Assembly (NCBI GenBank): GCA_947179155.2
Contig: OX359286.1
Span: 16,436,413-16,500,412 of the forward strand
Source of the DNA: Hedera helix
Taxonomy: Eukaryota > Streptophyta > Magnoliopsida > Apiales > Araliaceae
Length of the DNA stretch: 64,000 nt
Direction: 5' to 3'
The notes under the pieces are model-generated. The model was given only the letters and a program-made list of their open reading frames with translations, searched no databases and had not been told where the DNA came from. Position 1 is the first letter of the stretch. Every line of letters begins with the position of its first letter. Both the position numbers and the translations under genes were made by a program. This document shows, in pieces, positions 11,840 to 22,785 of the stretch.

Positions 11840-13547
11840 TGTGACGCCACCAAATCTGAGCCCACACAGCCCAAACTTGAGTCGTCAAAAGACTACAACA
11901 AAATTATTACAACAAAGCACAACGTATAACAATACAGTGTATAATAATACACAACTAAGTCTTCATATTATCACACTATTTTACAACACGTGAAGACGGT
12001 AATAACTATCCCTCGGACTCTCACTCCATTCCCCGGCTAGACCCAGCTACATTCTCATCTCCTGTTGAAAAACAATGGAACAAAAGAAAGGGTGAGCTCA
12101 AATAGCCCAGTAAGAAATATCATGACTAAGATAATGACGAATAAATTATCATTAGCCTTCAACAGTTGAGTTCTTGATAGAATACAATAGACTACAAGGT
12201 TTATATCAAAAACTGTAGTTAAATTCTTAAACAATGTTCAGATCAATAATAGCAGCGGAATGAGCAATCTATTAGAAGAATAATGCAGACTATAATGTTC
12301 ACTCGCTTCTATTTTTAGTAAAAATATCATCAACTTTTATCATCTGAAATACCATTAGTCATGATAATAAAAATTCACAGTTCCTGGTCATAATCATGCA
12401 AATCAACAGTTCATCTTTGCACTACGGGCCAAAGATATTCAATATAGCACCAACGGTCATGATTATACCAGATTCAGCCTTTGGTCATAATCATACCAAC
12501 CAACAGTTCATCTTTGCACTACGGGCCAAAGAGAACATTCACCACGTGCCATAAAAGACACCGAACAGATGTATCGCCTTTAACCTAGTATATCGCCTTT
12601 AACCTATCATCTGTTCAACAATTATATCACATCTGTGCCCCCGGCCACAGATATTCACAACAGCTTGATTCTTGATGATTAATACAAATAACAGTGATAC
12701 AAATGATGAACAGAAGAACAGGATAAACAATAAGTATCGGAAGTTTACTTTGTGCAGATTCAAATAATATCCAAATTGCCAACATGATGTGGAGTGAAAT
12801 TTAAAAATGATATTCAAGATCCACAGTTCAGAATAACGATCACAGTTCAAATAGAAATGTTCAGAAAATAGGAAGGTTCAGTTGAAATAATGAAATTCAA
12901 CTATTATGGAACATATAATATTTTCAGGAATTATAGAAGCAATAGTTCCATAATAAGTTTCGATTTAGGTGTATGAAAGAAAATAATATCCCTTACCGTA
13001 GCAGGTTTGATTAAAAAAAGGTGAAGGAAATTAATATCCCTTATCATAGTAATTTTGAATAATGGAAGATGAAAAAGATGGTATCCTTTATGAGTATAAA
13101 GGAAAATGATATCACTTACGAATATGGAATAAAAGTATCATGTGATAATTCGTGTAGACAAATTATTTCCACACGAGACAAATAAAAAGGGTTATTCACC
13201 AACAGGCGGTAATCCGCGCCGTAAGGTTATTCCCATCAATTTGAATACGAAGAGTTATTCACCAAACAGGCGATAATCCGCGCCGTAAGGTTATTCCCAT
13301 CAATTTGAATACGAAGAGTTATTCACCAAACAGACGATAATCTGCACCGTAAGGTTATTCTCAAATATTAATAAGGAATGAATACAAAAGGTTATTCACC
13401 AACATGCGGTAAACCGCGCCGTAAAGTATAATTTGCACGGAACATCCTTAACTTTTAACTTTGCCAATTTAACCACTTACTGTTTCAGAGAAAAAAAAAT
13501 ATATGAAGAAAATTAAATTTATATTTCATAAATTTCGGGGTCTTACA
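11840..13547 (-). repeat. 5' LTR of the Gypsy element, internally deleted (1,708 bp)
   Basis: Matches the 3' LTR closely from both ends but jumps at 13,424 from the position corresponding to 6,394 to that of about 8,149. This removes about 1,755 bp, including the TATA box. It also carries a short tandem duplication (CGCCTTTAACCTAGTATATC, near 12,574-12,610) not present in the other LTR. Confidence 0.9.
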
Positions 13548-13552
13548 AGTAC
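13548..13552. repeat. Target-site duplication AGTAC (right copy)
   Basis: Follows the terminal CA of the Gypsy 5' LTR and equals 4,825-4,829. Confidence 0.85.
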
Positions 13553-14464
13553 ATACTATGCTTACTCTTATGAAGAGAATTATTAATCTCATAATCATTT
13601 GTGTTAAGACACTAAAACAAGTATGTAGGTGCTTATTAGAAAATAAGTTCACTGAACGTGATTCGCTCAAGGAACATCTAATGGAGTTTTACTTATCTAT
13701 CAATAGGAGTTTCTTATGTGACAGTCGCATAAGTGATCATTGGACTTGAGATCATCATAGTATCTTGTGTGTACTAAGTTATACTTTGACATATTCTTTA
13801 AGGCTTGTTGGTATATCAAAGAATATGCTTGGGTATAATAAGCTACACATGGAAATAGGTGAATATTCAACAAAGGATCTACCACTTCTAGTAAAGGGAG
13901 AGAATGTCCTATTAGATTCAATAAGTGACAACTCAAAAATCCTTGGTCAGGGTTGAATAGAATTAGAAATGAGTTTCTAATTTATGTTAACTAGAGTTGT
14001 GCATTTGTGAATTGAAATGCATATGATCAAATAAATAAGACCTGACAAAAATTTCATGTCTAATATTTGATTGGGACATTGTGTGGTAGAATGATTAAAT
14101 TGTACGGTAACTATTCGCTGAAAGGTTCTTTTACGATCAAATGTTAAAATCTATATTATCTGAAATGTCGATTAATGGCTAAGGGGGATTACCCTTATTG
14201 TGGAATAAATATTTATTCTGAATTAAAGAATTAATTCCTAATAAATGAATTAGAATTGTTCTAATTCATTTATTATACAACCGATTTAATATGAAAAACT
14301 TAAAGGGTCATACCGTAAAAGAGTAATATTTATTTTAAAAGTGAATGGCATAATCGTAATAATAAATTAAGTATATTTAATTTATACTATGGTGATAAAA
14401 TAAATTAAATAGCTTAATATTTATAATTTAGTATTTTAGAAATACTAATTATAAATTAATAAGA

Positions 14465-14500
14465 GAAGTCTTATTCTTATTATTATTCTTATTATTATTA

Positions 14501-14547
<47 letters not shown>

Positions 14548-14549
14548 TA
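14465..14549. repeat. (TTA)n microsatellite
   Basis: A trinucleotide tract inside the Copia LTR; the homologous tract in the other copy is at 32,491-32,557. Confidence 0.9.
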
Positions 14550-14756
14550 GTTTCTAAATGGTTTAGGAATTGTAATTATAATAATTAATTAAGTTACTAA
14601 ATGGTTTATTAATTAATTAATAAGAATTACTCTTATTATTAAATAATTAAATTCCTAAATGGTTTAGGAATTATAATTAATTAATTTAGTTCCTAATTGA
14701 ATTGAGAATTAAATTAAAATTCTAATATTAAATAGTTTAGGAGAGTTGTCTATATC

Positions 14757-14764
14757 TATAAATA
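14757..14764 (+). promoter_or_regulatory. TATA box of the Copia LTR
   Basis: TATAAATA followed by AGAG, at the same place as in the second LTR copy (32,681-32,688). Confidence 0.55.
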
Positions 14765-15215
14765 AGAGAAATCTTATCATAGATTAACGTTACACACTCT
14801 TTCACAATAATTGAGATAGTATTTCATAATTCTCTATATCTAAAGAATTAGATAGAGAGAGAGAATTAGGGCTAACCACCTATGGTTTGAAGAAACCAAA
14901 ATTCACTTATTTAATTTGTAGATCTCTTGGTGGATCACCTCTAGAGGCTTCACACTTGGGGAGCTGACATTGATCTGTGAAATCTAATATGTGAAATTAA
15001 AGAAAAACACGAAGGATTAAAGGGATTTGAATTTATACTTATAGAAGCTTGATTCTACAAAGGTATAAATATTTTATCCTTCCTCAATTAATAATAGTTG
15101 CATAAGAAAGATCTTGATTCTTGATTTGTAGTAAAAATTTAAAATCTGATTTTGTTTACTTCCGTTGCACTTATTTAATTTGATTATATGTATGCCATGT
15201 TTTTGCAAACCAACA

Positions 15216-15740
15216 ATATGCTGAGGAATAAATTGATTTATGCTCCCATAGTAGTTGCTCCTAACTGGGGGTTACCCTTCGAATTTATGTTTAATGCAAG
15301 TGACTACGCAATTGGGGCAGTGTTGGGTCAATGGAAAGAAAAGATTTTCCACACCATTTACTATGCAAGCAAAATGTTGACAAATGCACAGCTCAACTAT
15401 ACAACCACTGAGAAATAACTACTTGCAGTTGTGTATGCCTTTGACAAATTCCAATCCTATATCATCTGAACATAGGTAATCATTTTCACCGATCACTCTG
15501 CCATTAAGTATTTAATATTCAAGAAAGATGCTAAGCCAAGGTTGATTAGATGGGTTATTCTGCTCCAAAAATTTGATTTGGAGATTCGCGATAAAAAAAG
15601 GGACAGAAAACCAAGTAGCTGATCATCTCTCGAGGTTAGAGAACATTAAGTAAAAAGGTGAAAATGATAGGGTAATCAATGAACATTTTCCTGATGAGCA
15701 GTTGTTTGCTATATAAAGTAAAGCACTATGGTATGCTGAT
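15216..15740 (+). pseudogene. Athila-type RNase H remnant
   Basis: Reads LRNKLIYAPIVVAPNWGLPF, then NASDYAIGAVLGQ, YYASKMLTNAQLNYTTTEK, a stop at 15,416-15,418, then LAVVYAFDKFQSYII and the tail KDAKPR...NQVADHLSRLEN. This is the Gypsy RNase H of Athila/Tat elements, with the first catalytic Asp changed context (NASDYA) and stop codons. The 5' part of the element is missing because the Copia LTR abuts it. Confidence 0.85.
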
Positions 15741-15974
15741 TTCGCCAACTATATTGTAAGTAATGTGCTTCCCTCGGACTTAAGTTATCAGCAAAGGAAA
15801 AAGTTCTTAAGTGATATGCGATTCTATGTTTGGGACGATCATTTCCTAATTAAGGAGTGTGCGGATCATATTTTGAAGAGATGTATGCCAAAAGAGGAAA
15901 TGGAGAATGTGCTTCATCACCGTCACTCATCTGATTATTGAGGACATTTTGGTGGGGAGAGAACAACAGCGAAT

Positions 15975-16703
15975 GTGCTACAGTCTGGGTTTTACTGGCC
16001 AACTTTGTTTAAAGACATTCATTATTTTGTAGCGAGATGCGACAATTGCCAAAGAACAAGAAATATTTCTAGGAGACATGAAATGCCTTTTAACATTATT
16101 CAAGAAATCAAAATTTTTTATGTTTGGGGTATACACTTCATAGGACCATTTTCGTCACCTTATAACAATCAATATATACTAGTCGCTGTAGACTATGTAT
16201 GTAAAGGGGTCGAAGCTGTTGCTCTGCCGACCAATGATTCCAAAGTGGTACTTAACTTCCTACGGAAAAATATCTTTTCACGCTTTGGCACTCCGCAGGC
16301 AATTATCAGTAATGGGGGTTCACACTTCTGTAACAAATATTTTGCTTCCCTTCTTGATAAATATGGGATCTCCCATAAGATTGCTACGGCCTACCATCCG
16401 CAAACCAATGGTCAATCGAAAGTTTCTAAAAGAGAGATAAAGCGTATTCTGGAAAAGACGGTGAATCTTAATAGAAATGATTGGTCGAGGAAATTAGATG
16501 ATGCGTTATGGGCTTACAGAACAGTGTACAAATCACCAATTGGGATGTCACCGTATCACTTGATTTTTGATAAAGTGTGTCACTTACTGGTTGATCTCGA
16601 GCATGATGCTTATTGGGTCATCAAAAAACTTTATTTTGACTTACATGCAACCAATGAGAAACGACTCCTTCAATTGAATAAGGTGGATGAATTTCATCTT
16701 TAG
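15975..16703 (+). pseudogene. Athila-type integrase with all three catalytic acids changed
   Basis: An open frame of 242 codons with the family blocks SGFYWPTLFKD, CDNCQR, VWGIHFIGPF, SNGGSHFCNKYF, HPQTNGQSKVSKREIK and WAYRTVYKSPIGMSPYHLIF. In this family those blocks carry the DDE triad in GIDF, SDGGSHF and the E before VSNREIK. Here they read H54 (codon CAC at 16,134), N113 (AAT at 16,311) and K149 (AAA at 16,419). The enzyme is therefore dead as written. The frame closes at 16,703 and the C-terminal part continues out of frame at 16,764. The zinc-finger histidines lie upstream, in the frame interrupted near 15,940. Confidence 0.85.
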
Positions 16704-16763
16704 TCGTGTGAAAATACCAAAATTTATAAGGTAACGACAAAGCGATGGCATGATCAAAAAATA

Positions 16764-16991
16764 GTGGAGCGGAGGTTCGAGGATGGCCAGAAAGTGCTTC
16801 TCTATAATTCCCAGTTAAGACTTTTTTTGGAAAAATTAAAATCAAGATGGTCTGAGCCGTTTACTATCACCAAGGTATTCCTGCATGGGTCGGTGGAACT
16901 TGAAGATGAAATATCCAAGAATACATTCAAAGTGAATAGGCAACGACTCAAGCATTACTGGGGGGTGAAGTTGAACGACGTAAGACTTTAA
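16764..16991 (+). pseudogene. Athila integrase C-terminal part
   Basis: Reads FEDGQKVLLYNSQLRLF, KSRWSEPFTITKVF and NTFKVNRQRLKHYWG, the end of Athila pol, displaced from 15,975-16,703 by a stop at 16,701-16,703. Pol ends with the stop at 16,989. Confidence 0.8.
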
Positions 16992-18220
16992 TGATCTTAT
17001 CTGACCAGAAGTGAATCAGGGAATAGTCAAGCTCAAAACTTTAAATAAAGCACTAAATAGGAGGCAACCCATTATTATTACTATTCTAATGTTATATTAT
17101 TATTTTTACTATTTAAGTACTATACCATTTTTATTACTATTTTAGTATTATATTATCATTATTACTATTTTAGTATTATATATTATTATCAATTTATTTT
17201 TGTTATTTTTATACTTATTTAAATAGTACTTATTTAGTATTATATTTTAATTATGTATAGCTATATGGCTAAATGCAATTTTTTATGATTTTTTTTATTA
17301 AAATTGTGTTTAGTTATTGATTTTTGATGAAATTATTGCATTACTTTCAGGTACAATGTAAAACATGAGCTAAAGAAAAATTTTATTACAGCAAAAATGA
17401 AGCCCATCAGCAGGTTCAGGCGTCGCAGCATTCCCTTGGTACCGCTACAACGGTGGCTTTAGTCCATGATTTGTTTTTCTAGTAGCAGCCTTGACCGCCG
17501 CAACGCTCAAGACCATCGCCGCAGCGGTCGTTCGAAATTCTGAAAAATAAAAAAAACCCTAGTCAGGGTTTTATTTAATTAGCAACCTGTTCCCATCTCT
17601 CTCCAACTCTAAACCCTAATGTCCTAATCCTTGTCAATCCTCTCTAACCTCCGATTCCTACATCAAATTAAGTTCCTTTCAGCAACCAAGCTTCATTGCC
17701 GACTCTATCAAGGGCAATCCCCTCCATTCTCTCTTCTACTCGGTTTGGTTAAGGAATTCTATGGGGTCTTCTTCAATCACTAATTGTGGTAAGTCTTGGA
17801 GTTGATAATTGTTTTCGTTTAATGAATTATTGGGAGGATTAAGGGCTGTTATTGGGCAAAGTCGGGTAGGCTACTTGTTTCTTATTTCAAATTAGGATTA
17901 AATTTTGGTTGATAGAAACTTTGGTTCAAATTGAGAGTTTTTTTCATAGTCATGGAAATTGATTAATTTATGGATTGGAAAGTCCGAATCATAGAGGATA
18001 AACCCTTTAAGGGTGGTTAAATTCAAGGTTGAGGGAGGCACATTCATAGTTGGATTTGTGAGTGCCCACCAATTGTTTATGATATTGCCTGAAAGAGAAT
18101 TTTTGGTTAATTGTGGGCTATTTCTTGCTTGTGGCTTGCGCATTGGTCTGGTGATTATATTGAGCTATCATAGGTCCTAAACGATAGCGGGGAGAGAGTT
18201 TTAAGGTAGTCAGAACATAT
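16992..18220. other. Athila inter-ORF region
   Basis: No coding sequence that I can support. It has an AT-rich tract of TTATTACTATTTTAGTATTA repeats (about 17,060-17,260), then a GC-richer stretch with ACCGCCGCAACGC and CCGCAGCGGT near 17,490-17,530. A similar ACCGCAGCGGT occurs in the element's own LTR near 20,620. Confidence 0.6.
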
Positions 18221-18221
18221 G

Positions 18222-19327
18222 ATAAGAAGAGGTTTGTCAGCAAGGAAGCAGAGAAACGTAACTATTAAGTAATGGAGAATAAAACCGTCATTCCTGAGCA
18301 TGGTCTTGACCTCGAAAGGATGGACGAAAATTGATGGAGAATGATTACGGCTAAGAATTGGGGTACTTTCACAACACATCCTGAGCCTGCAGTGATTTCC
18401 ATTGTTAAGGAGTTCTATGTGAACGCTAACAAAAATGAGAATGTGGTGCGAGTTTGAGGTAAAGATGTATATTTTGGTGTGGCAGAGCAAATTAATGAAT
18501 ATTAAAACCTTGACAACATACAACAAGTTGACCAGTACACCACTTATAAAATTGAGAACCTAAATCTGACTGAGGTAATTAGAGGCTTGTGTCAGCCCGA
18601 TGTTGAGTGGACTATTAAGGACAGGGTGTCGCTACTCTTTTCACATCGATTTTTGAGCAAATATGGCAAAGTGTGGTACTATTTCACCTGTGTCAAGCTC
18701 TTGCCCACTACACATGTTAGTGATGTGATCCAATCAAAGGGCGTACTACTTTATTGTTTGGTCCAAGGCAATAACATTAATGTGGGGAAAGTAATTATTA
18801 GTTACATGAAACACACATTCCATGAGGGTTCTCCAGGAGGTCTACCACATCTTTCTCTTTTATGCAGACTATGCAAGCAAGTTAGTGTGGTATGGTTTGA
18901 CTATAAGCCTGCCCAACAACCAAATATTCCAATTGATACTCGGCTGATCATTCACTACAACCAATAGGATGGCGCTTCAGCCGATCCGAGAGGAGCCGGG
19001 TTTATTTTGGAGGCTTAGTCTCCAGATATTGAGGAGCTCTTTGCGGATCCACAACAGGATGACGCTGCATCCCAACCATCTTTGGAGTCCTTAGCTACGG
19101 AGATACGACAATTGAGAAGGGAATCCCGATACTAGACTCGTCAGATTAGCTATGTAGCTCAGCAAGTCAACTTCATGATTCAGTTAAACCTAAGTTTCAC
19201 AGTGACTTTGGTTGAGATGTTCGACCGTACAGGGTTGAACACTGGTCCGAACCAGTTGCGCTTCCCGGGCCCACCAATAATTCCAGATTACCTTCCGAAT
19301 TCTCCTGACGAAGAACCAAATGCATAA
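18222..19327 (+). pseudogene. Athila 3' ORF remnant, plant-transposon-protein domain
   Basis: After pol, in the position where Athila elements carry an extra ORF, the plus strand reads VSKEAEKRNY, WGTFTTHPEPAVISIVKEFY, VNANKNENVVRV, an open part from 18,587 (CQPDVEWTIKDRVSLLFSHR...KVWYYFTCVKLLPTTHVSDV...GGLPHLSLLCRLCKQ) and a tail with LESLATEIRQLRRESR and a proline-rich end. This is the domain annotated in many plant genomes as putative plant transposon protein; I recognise it from the block KLLPTTHVSDV and the GGLP block. At least five in-frame stops break it. The same domain opens the coding frame at 60,760, where VKEFYQNA...VRG corresponds to VKEFYVNA...VRV/G here. Function is unknown. 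Confidence 0.7.
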
Positions 19328-20430
19328 TCATATTCAAGGGAGTCATCAGTTTTAAATTTTTTTATCTTTTCAATGAGGGCATTGTATTGTTTAAGTTTGG
19401 GGTTGTTTTCTATTTCTGTTTCTCTTTTAAATGTTCATGTTTTAGTAGTACCTGAGTAGTTGTGTACTGTTTTTCTAGTACGATTATAGTAGTTTATTAT
19501 TAGTAGTATATCCAGACTTGAGTTGTGGGTTCTTGTTTTGTTTAAATAGCCGATGATAGAAATTGTATTGTCCTTTTGACTATTTAAGTAAAATTAATTG
19601 GCATGTTTAGTCCTTATTTTAGCAGTTGGTCTGAGTTCATAGTGCTTATAATTATGTTATTTCTTCATGCACGATCTTGTCTGTCAGATAGTTATGGTTT
19701 AGAGAGCTTATATAGGTTTTTGCTTGTGTGGTAAGCTTAAAAAATGCTAAATGACCGAATTGAATATCTTTGACGCTAAATCTAGGCTTGTATATAAGTT
19801 TGTGGAAATTTTGGATATGTATAAAAAATAAAAATAAAATAAATGATAATAAGAGTTGGCTACTCTAATTTTGTGGCATTTGCTGCTCAAGTTATTAGAT
19901 TCATAGGGGTGTCTCTATACCTAGTGCCCTAAAGTCAACTGGTTTGGGAGTCATTGATCAAAAGTTTGGTACACGGGTAGCTCTAAAAAGCCTAATAGAA
20001 TTAAACATTGCACAATCAAGCTTGTGTATCTAATTTTTTTTATAATTAATTTACTTTTTCGTGTTGACATTCGTGAGATCCTGTTCTTATATATTTGCCT
20101 TATTTGGTTGTGGTTGATATGAAAAATGAGTTTTTGGGTTTTAAAGTGAAATCACTCATGACATTCAATCGTATAAGTTCATCTAAATTCTGACTATTTT
20201 TAAACAGTGGGTTTTACACACACATGAAACGGATCATAAGCAATAGTAAGCTTAAAATTTTTGTTGAAATATTAGACTTTGTTCTGTTTTGAGGTTTATC
20301 TTAATTGTTGTGTTTTATCCTTAAGGCTATGATTCTATTTCATATCTACATTAGTGTTATATTGTGGGGTCGTTAGTGTCAGTTGTTTAGCCTGTGTATT
20401 ACTGCTTTGCTCGAGGACAAGCAAATACTT
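19328..20430. other. Athila 3' untranslated region
   Basis: AT-rich, no supported frame; it leads to the polypurine tract. It contains TCGAGGACAAGCAAATACTTAAG just before that tract, a common lead-in to Athila-type LTRs. Confidence 0.6.
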
Positions 20431-20445
20431 AAGTTTGGGGGTATT
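20431..20445 (+). other. Polypurine tract of the Athila-type element
   Basis: AAGTTTGGGGGTATT immediately before the LTR start TGATGAACGAG. Confidence 0.7.
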
Positions 20446-22785
20446 TGATGAACGAGTTTTATACCTGTAAATTAGTACTTCTGTCTTAATGATTTGTGAA
20501 CTTTTGGGAGTTATTTATGTTGTTATAAGTGATTTTTATGGTTCCTGATGATTTATTCTTGCTTTACAGGGTTTTTGAACTAAAAAAGGAAAAATAGTAA
20601 TTTTTAGTCAGGATCACTACCGCAGCGGTGCCCTCCACCGCGGTAGCGGTCCACTCTGTTGTTTTCAAGCAAGATTTACCTATAAAACAGAAGTTGCTAC
20701 ATGACCTAAAAGATCTATCTTACTCATCTAGCTTTGATGCACTGAAGTGAAAGGGAGATTACTAGATTGAAACCATTTCATTAATAGTTTCTTTTGTGTG
20801 TTTGATCTTCATTTTTGTGTAAAACAAGAATGATGAACACTTGGTTAATGATTTTTATTCATCTAGCTATGAACTAACTTCCATTCTAAGATCATAATAG
20901 ATCTCAATACTTAGTTTCAATTGAACATCTCTCCTTTTAATGTATGTGGATTGGAAATAAATGATTATCATGTTTTATACTTCATGTATGGAGTACTTAC
21001 CTTGTAGGTAATGTGGTGTTGGTTATGATATTGGAAAATAGATTAAATAGCTTGACCTAAAACATGATAACACTTGTAAGATCCTTTATCTTCAGATTGA
21101 GTGCCTAACTTGTATCTTGGATATGAATATCGTGGTATCTTGTGTAGCCTGGTTGAGAATCTCTTGATATTAGTATCACATAGGAATATAGTGATCTAAT
21201 TAGTGCAGTGTAAATCATTTAACTATCAAAAGAGGTTTTTGGTTGCTTTTATTTTCAAGTTATCATTCGTTTGATCTATTAATTAAAAGGAGGGGTGTGA
21301 GGTTTTAACGAGGTATTAGGTGAAGTTATGGTCTTAGCTTATCTAGAACTGATATTAGTTACCACGTATTACTTATTTTATAATTTTGTGTTAATCATAT
21401 TCACGATCTTAATCATTGTTTAAATAAGATTAAATTGATAAAAGTTTAATACTTGGAAAGTGTTAGTGTTATCTCCTCGTGGGATCGACATTCTACTTAA
21501 CATTATATTATGTTGGTCGTTTTGTATAACGATAATAACACGCAAGTGCACACGGTCAACAAGTAATATAGAAGTAAATTGAGTGTCGAACCCACAGAGA
21601 TCTATGCCTTGTAATTACTCAACTCGAAATTACTCATATCAACTTGATTATATTTAAACAATCACCAATGAAGATTATAATGGAAATTAACTTAAAACTA
21701 AGATTAAAATTTAACTCGAAACTGAATATCAGATGTTTAAAACTTAAGACTACAATATCCCCAATTACCTCATATGAACCTATCCTCTATATTTTCAATT
21801 ATAAAATCCATTAAAGTTATTGACCAGGAATTCATGAATAATTATTAGATCTTTTCCAATGATCACATAAGAATATTCACCTCAATTATCTTGCTATATT
21901 CCTATGCAAAATAAGATAAATAAACACATTAAAATCCAATTCCCAACAGATCACATGCAGCATATGAATATATTCCTATTCCATACACAACCCTAGTTAT
22001 TTAATTCCCCAAATAACCAAGAATACATGCTATCACATTAGAATCTAACCCTAGATTTCATCTTCCAAATGCGTCTAGGATATTCCACTAATTGTTGGCC
22101 AAATAATTATCAATCACACACAAAACATGATAGATAACTCTGAATGAATCAATAATTGAAGCATAATAGATATTTAATTCATACTAGTAAAAGGTTCAAT
22201 TGTAGCCTTAATGGATAAATTAGTTCATAATGAAATCAAAAACTAAGCATATCAAACTCATCATCTTATATTACAAAACTAATAAAAGGAAGAGAAAAGA
22301 AACACTCTAAACAGGAATTCTTGTCTCCTCAATCCTCCGTTTTGATCTCCTTGAGTGGCTCCTTAATCTTCCAAGTCTCCAATTATGATCTTCTCTCTCT
22401 GTTGAATAGCCTCCTCTACAGCCTCCTTACGTCTACTTATAATCTCCTACCCAAAAATTAGGTTTAATTTTGTCTAAACCCTATTAAAAGCCAACCAAAT
22501 TCGTCCAGCTGCAAAACTATGCGCGACGCACCTACTGCTTTGGAAGACACACTCTCATTTGAAAGCCCCGGCGCTCAACTTCGAGTTATTTACCAAAATG
22601 CCACTGCTTCTTCAGAAATTCCAATTTTGTCCCTTCTTTGCACTTTCCTACAAAACAATATAAAAACAAGATAAAATGCACTAAAAATACTTAGAAATAA
22701 CAACATACCCAAGTCCAAAAGTACCCGATTCGTAGGTATAATTCCCCCTCATCATATTACATGTGGGCCACGTATACTTGCGCCA
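20446..22785 (+). repeat. Athila-type 3' LTR, interrupted by a solo LTR
   Basis: Begins TGATGAACGAGTTTTATACC after the polypurine tract. It is interrupted at 21,510 and resumes at 22,755 with TATTACATGTGGGCCACGTATACTTGCG. The right end (about 22,785) is estimated, because the 5' LTR and target duplication are not in the window. The LTR proper is about 1.1 kb and carries ACCGCAGCGG/CCGCGGTAGCGGT motifs near 20,620-20,650. Confidence 0.75.
21511..22754 (-). mobile_element. Solo LTR, Athila-like, minus strand (1,244 bp)
   Basis: Bounded by TG at 21,511 and CA at 22,753-22,754 and by the duplication TATTA (21,506-21,510 and 22,755-22,759). On the minus strand it starts TGATGAGGGGGAATTATACC, similar to the host LTR start TGATGAACGAGTTTTATACC, so the two families are related. 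Near 21,540-21,600 it contains the CACGCAAGTGCACACGGTC...TCGAACCCACAGAGAT block common in Athila/Ogre-type LTR ends. Confidence 0.9.

Larger units (their letters stand above)
4830..13547 (-). mobile_element. Ty3/Gypsy chromodomain element, defective, minus strand
   Basis: A complete insertion by its ends: two LTRs (4,830-8,273 and 11,840-13,547), a TG...CA boundary and the duplication AGTAC. On the minus strand the order is 5' LTR, primer site, gag remnant, protease, protease-RT linker, RNase H, integrase, C-terminal chromodomain-like region, polypurine tract, 3' LTR. This is the layout of plant chromoviruses; a Tekay-like clade is my inference. The interior is only about 3.6 kb because most of gag and the catalytic core of the RT are missing. 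The LTRs differ at roughly one position per hundred over the shared part, so the insertion is fairly young. The 5' LTR has lost about 1.75 kb. Confidence 0.9.
13553..15215 (+). mobile_element. Copia 3' LTR, second part
   Basis: Continues the LTR from 4,829; the two parts make about 1.94 kb and align along their length with the 1.89-kb LTR at 31,239-33,126. Landmarks shared with that copy are AAACAAGTATGTA...GTGCTTATTAGAAAATAAG, the (TTA)n tract, the TATA box and the terminal TTTTGCAAACCAACA. The scattered short frames here are LTR sequence, not genes. Confidence 0.9.
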
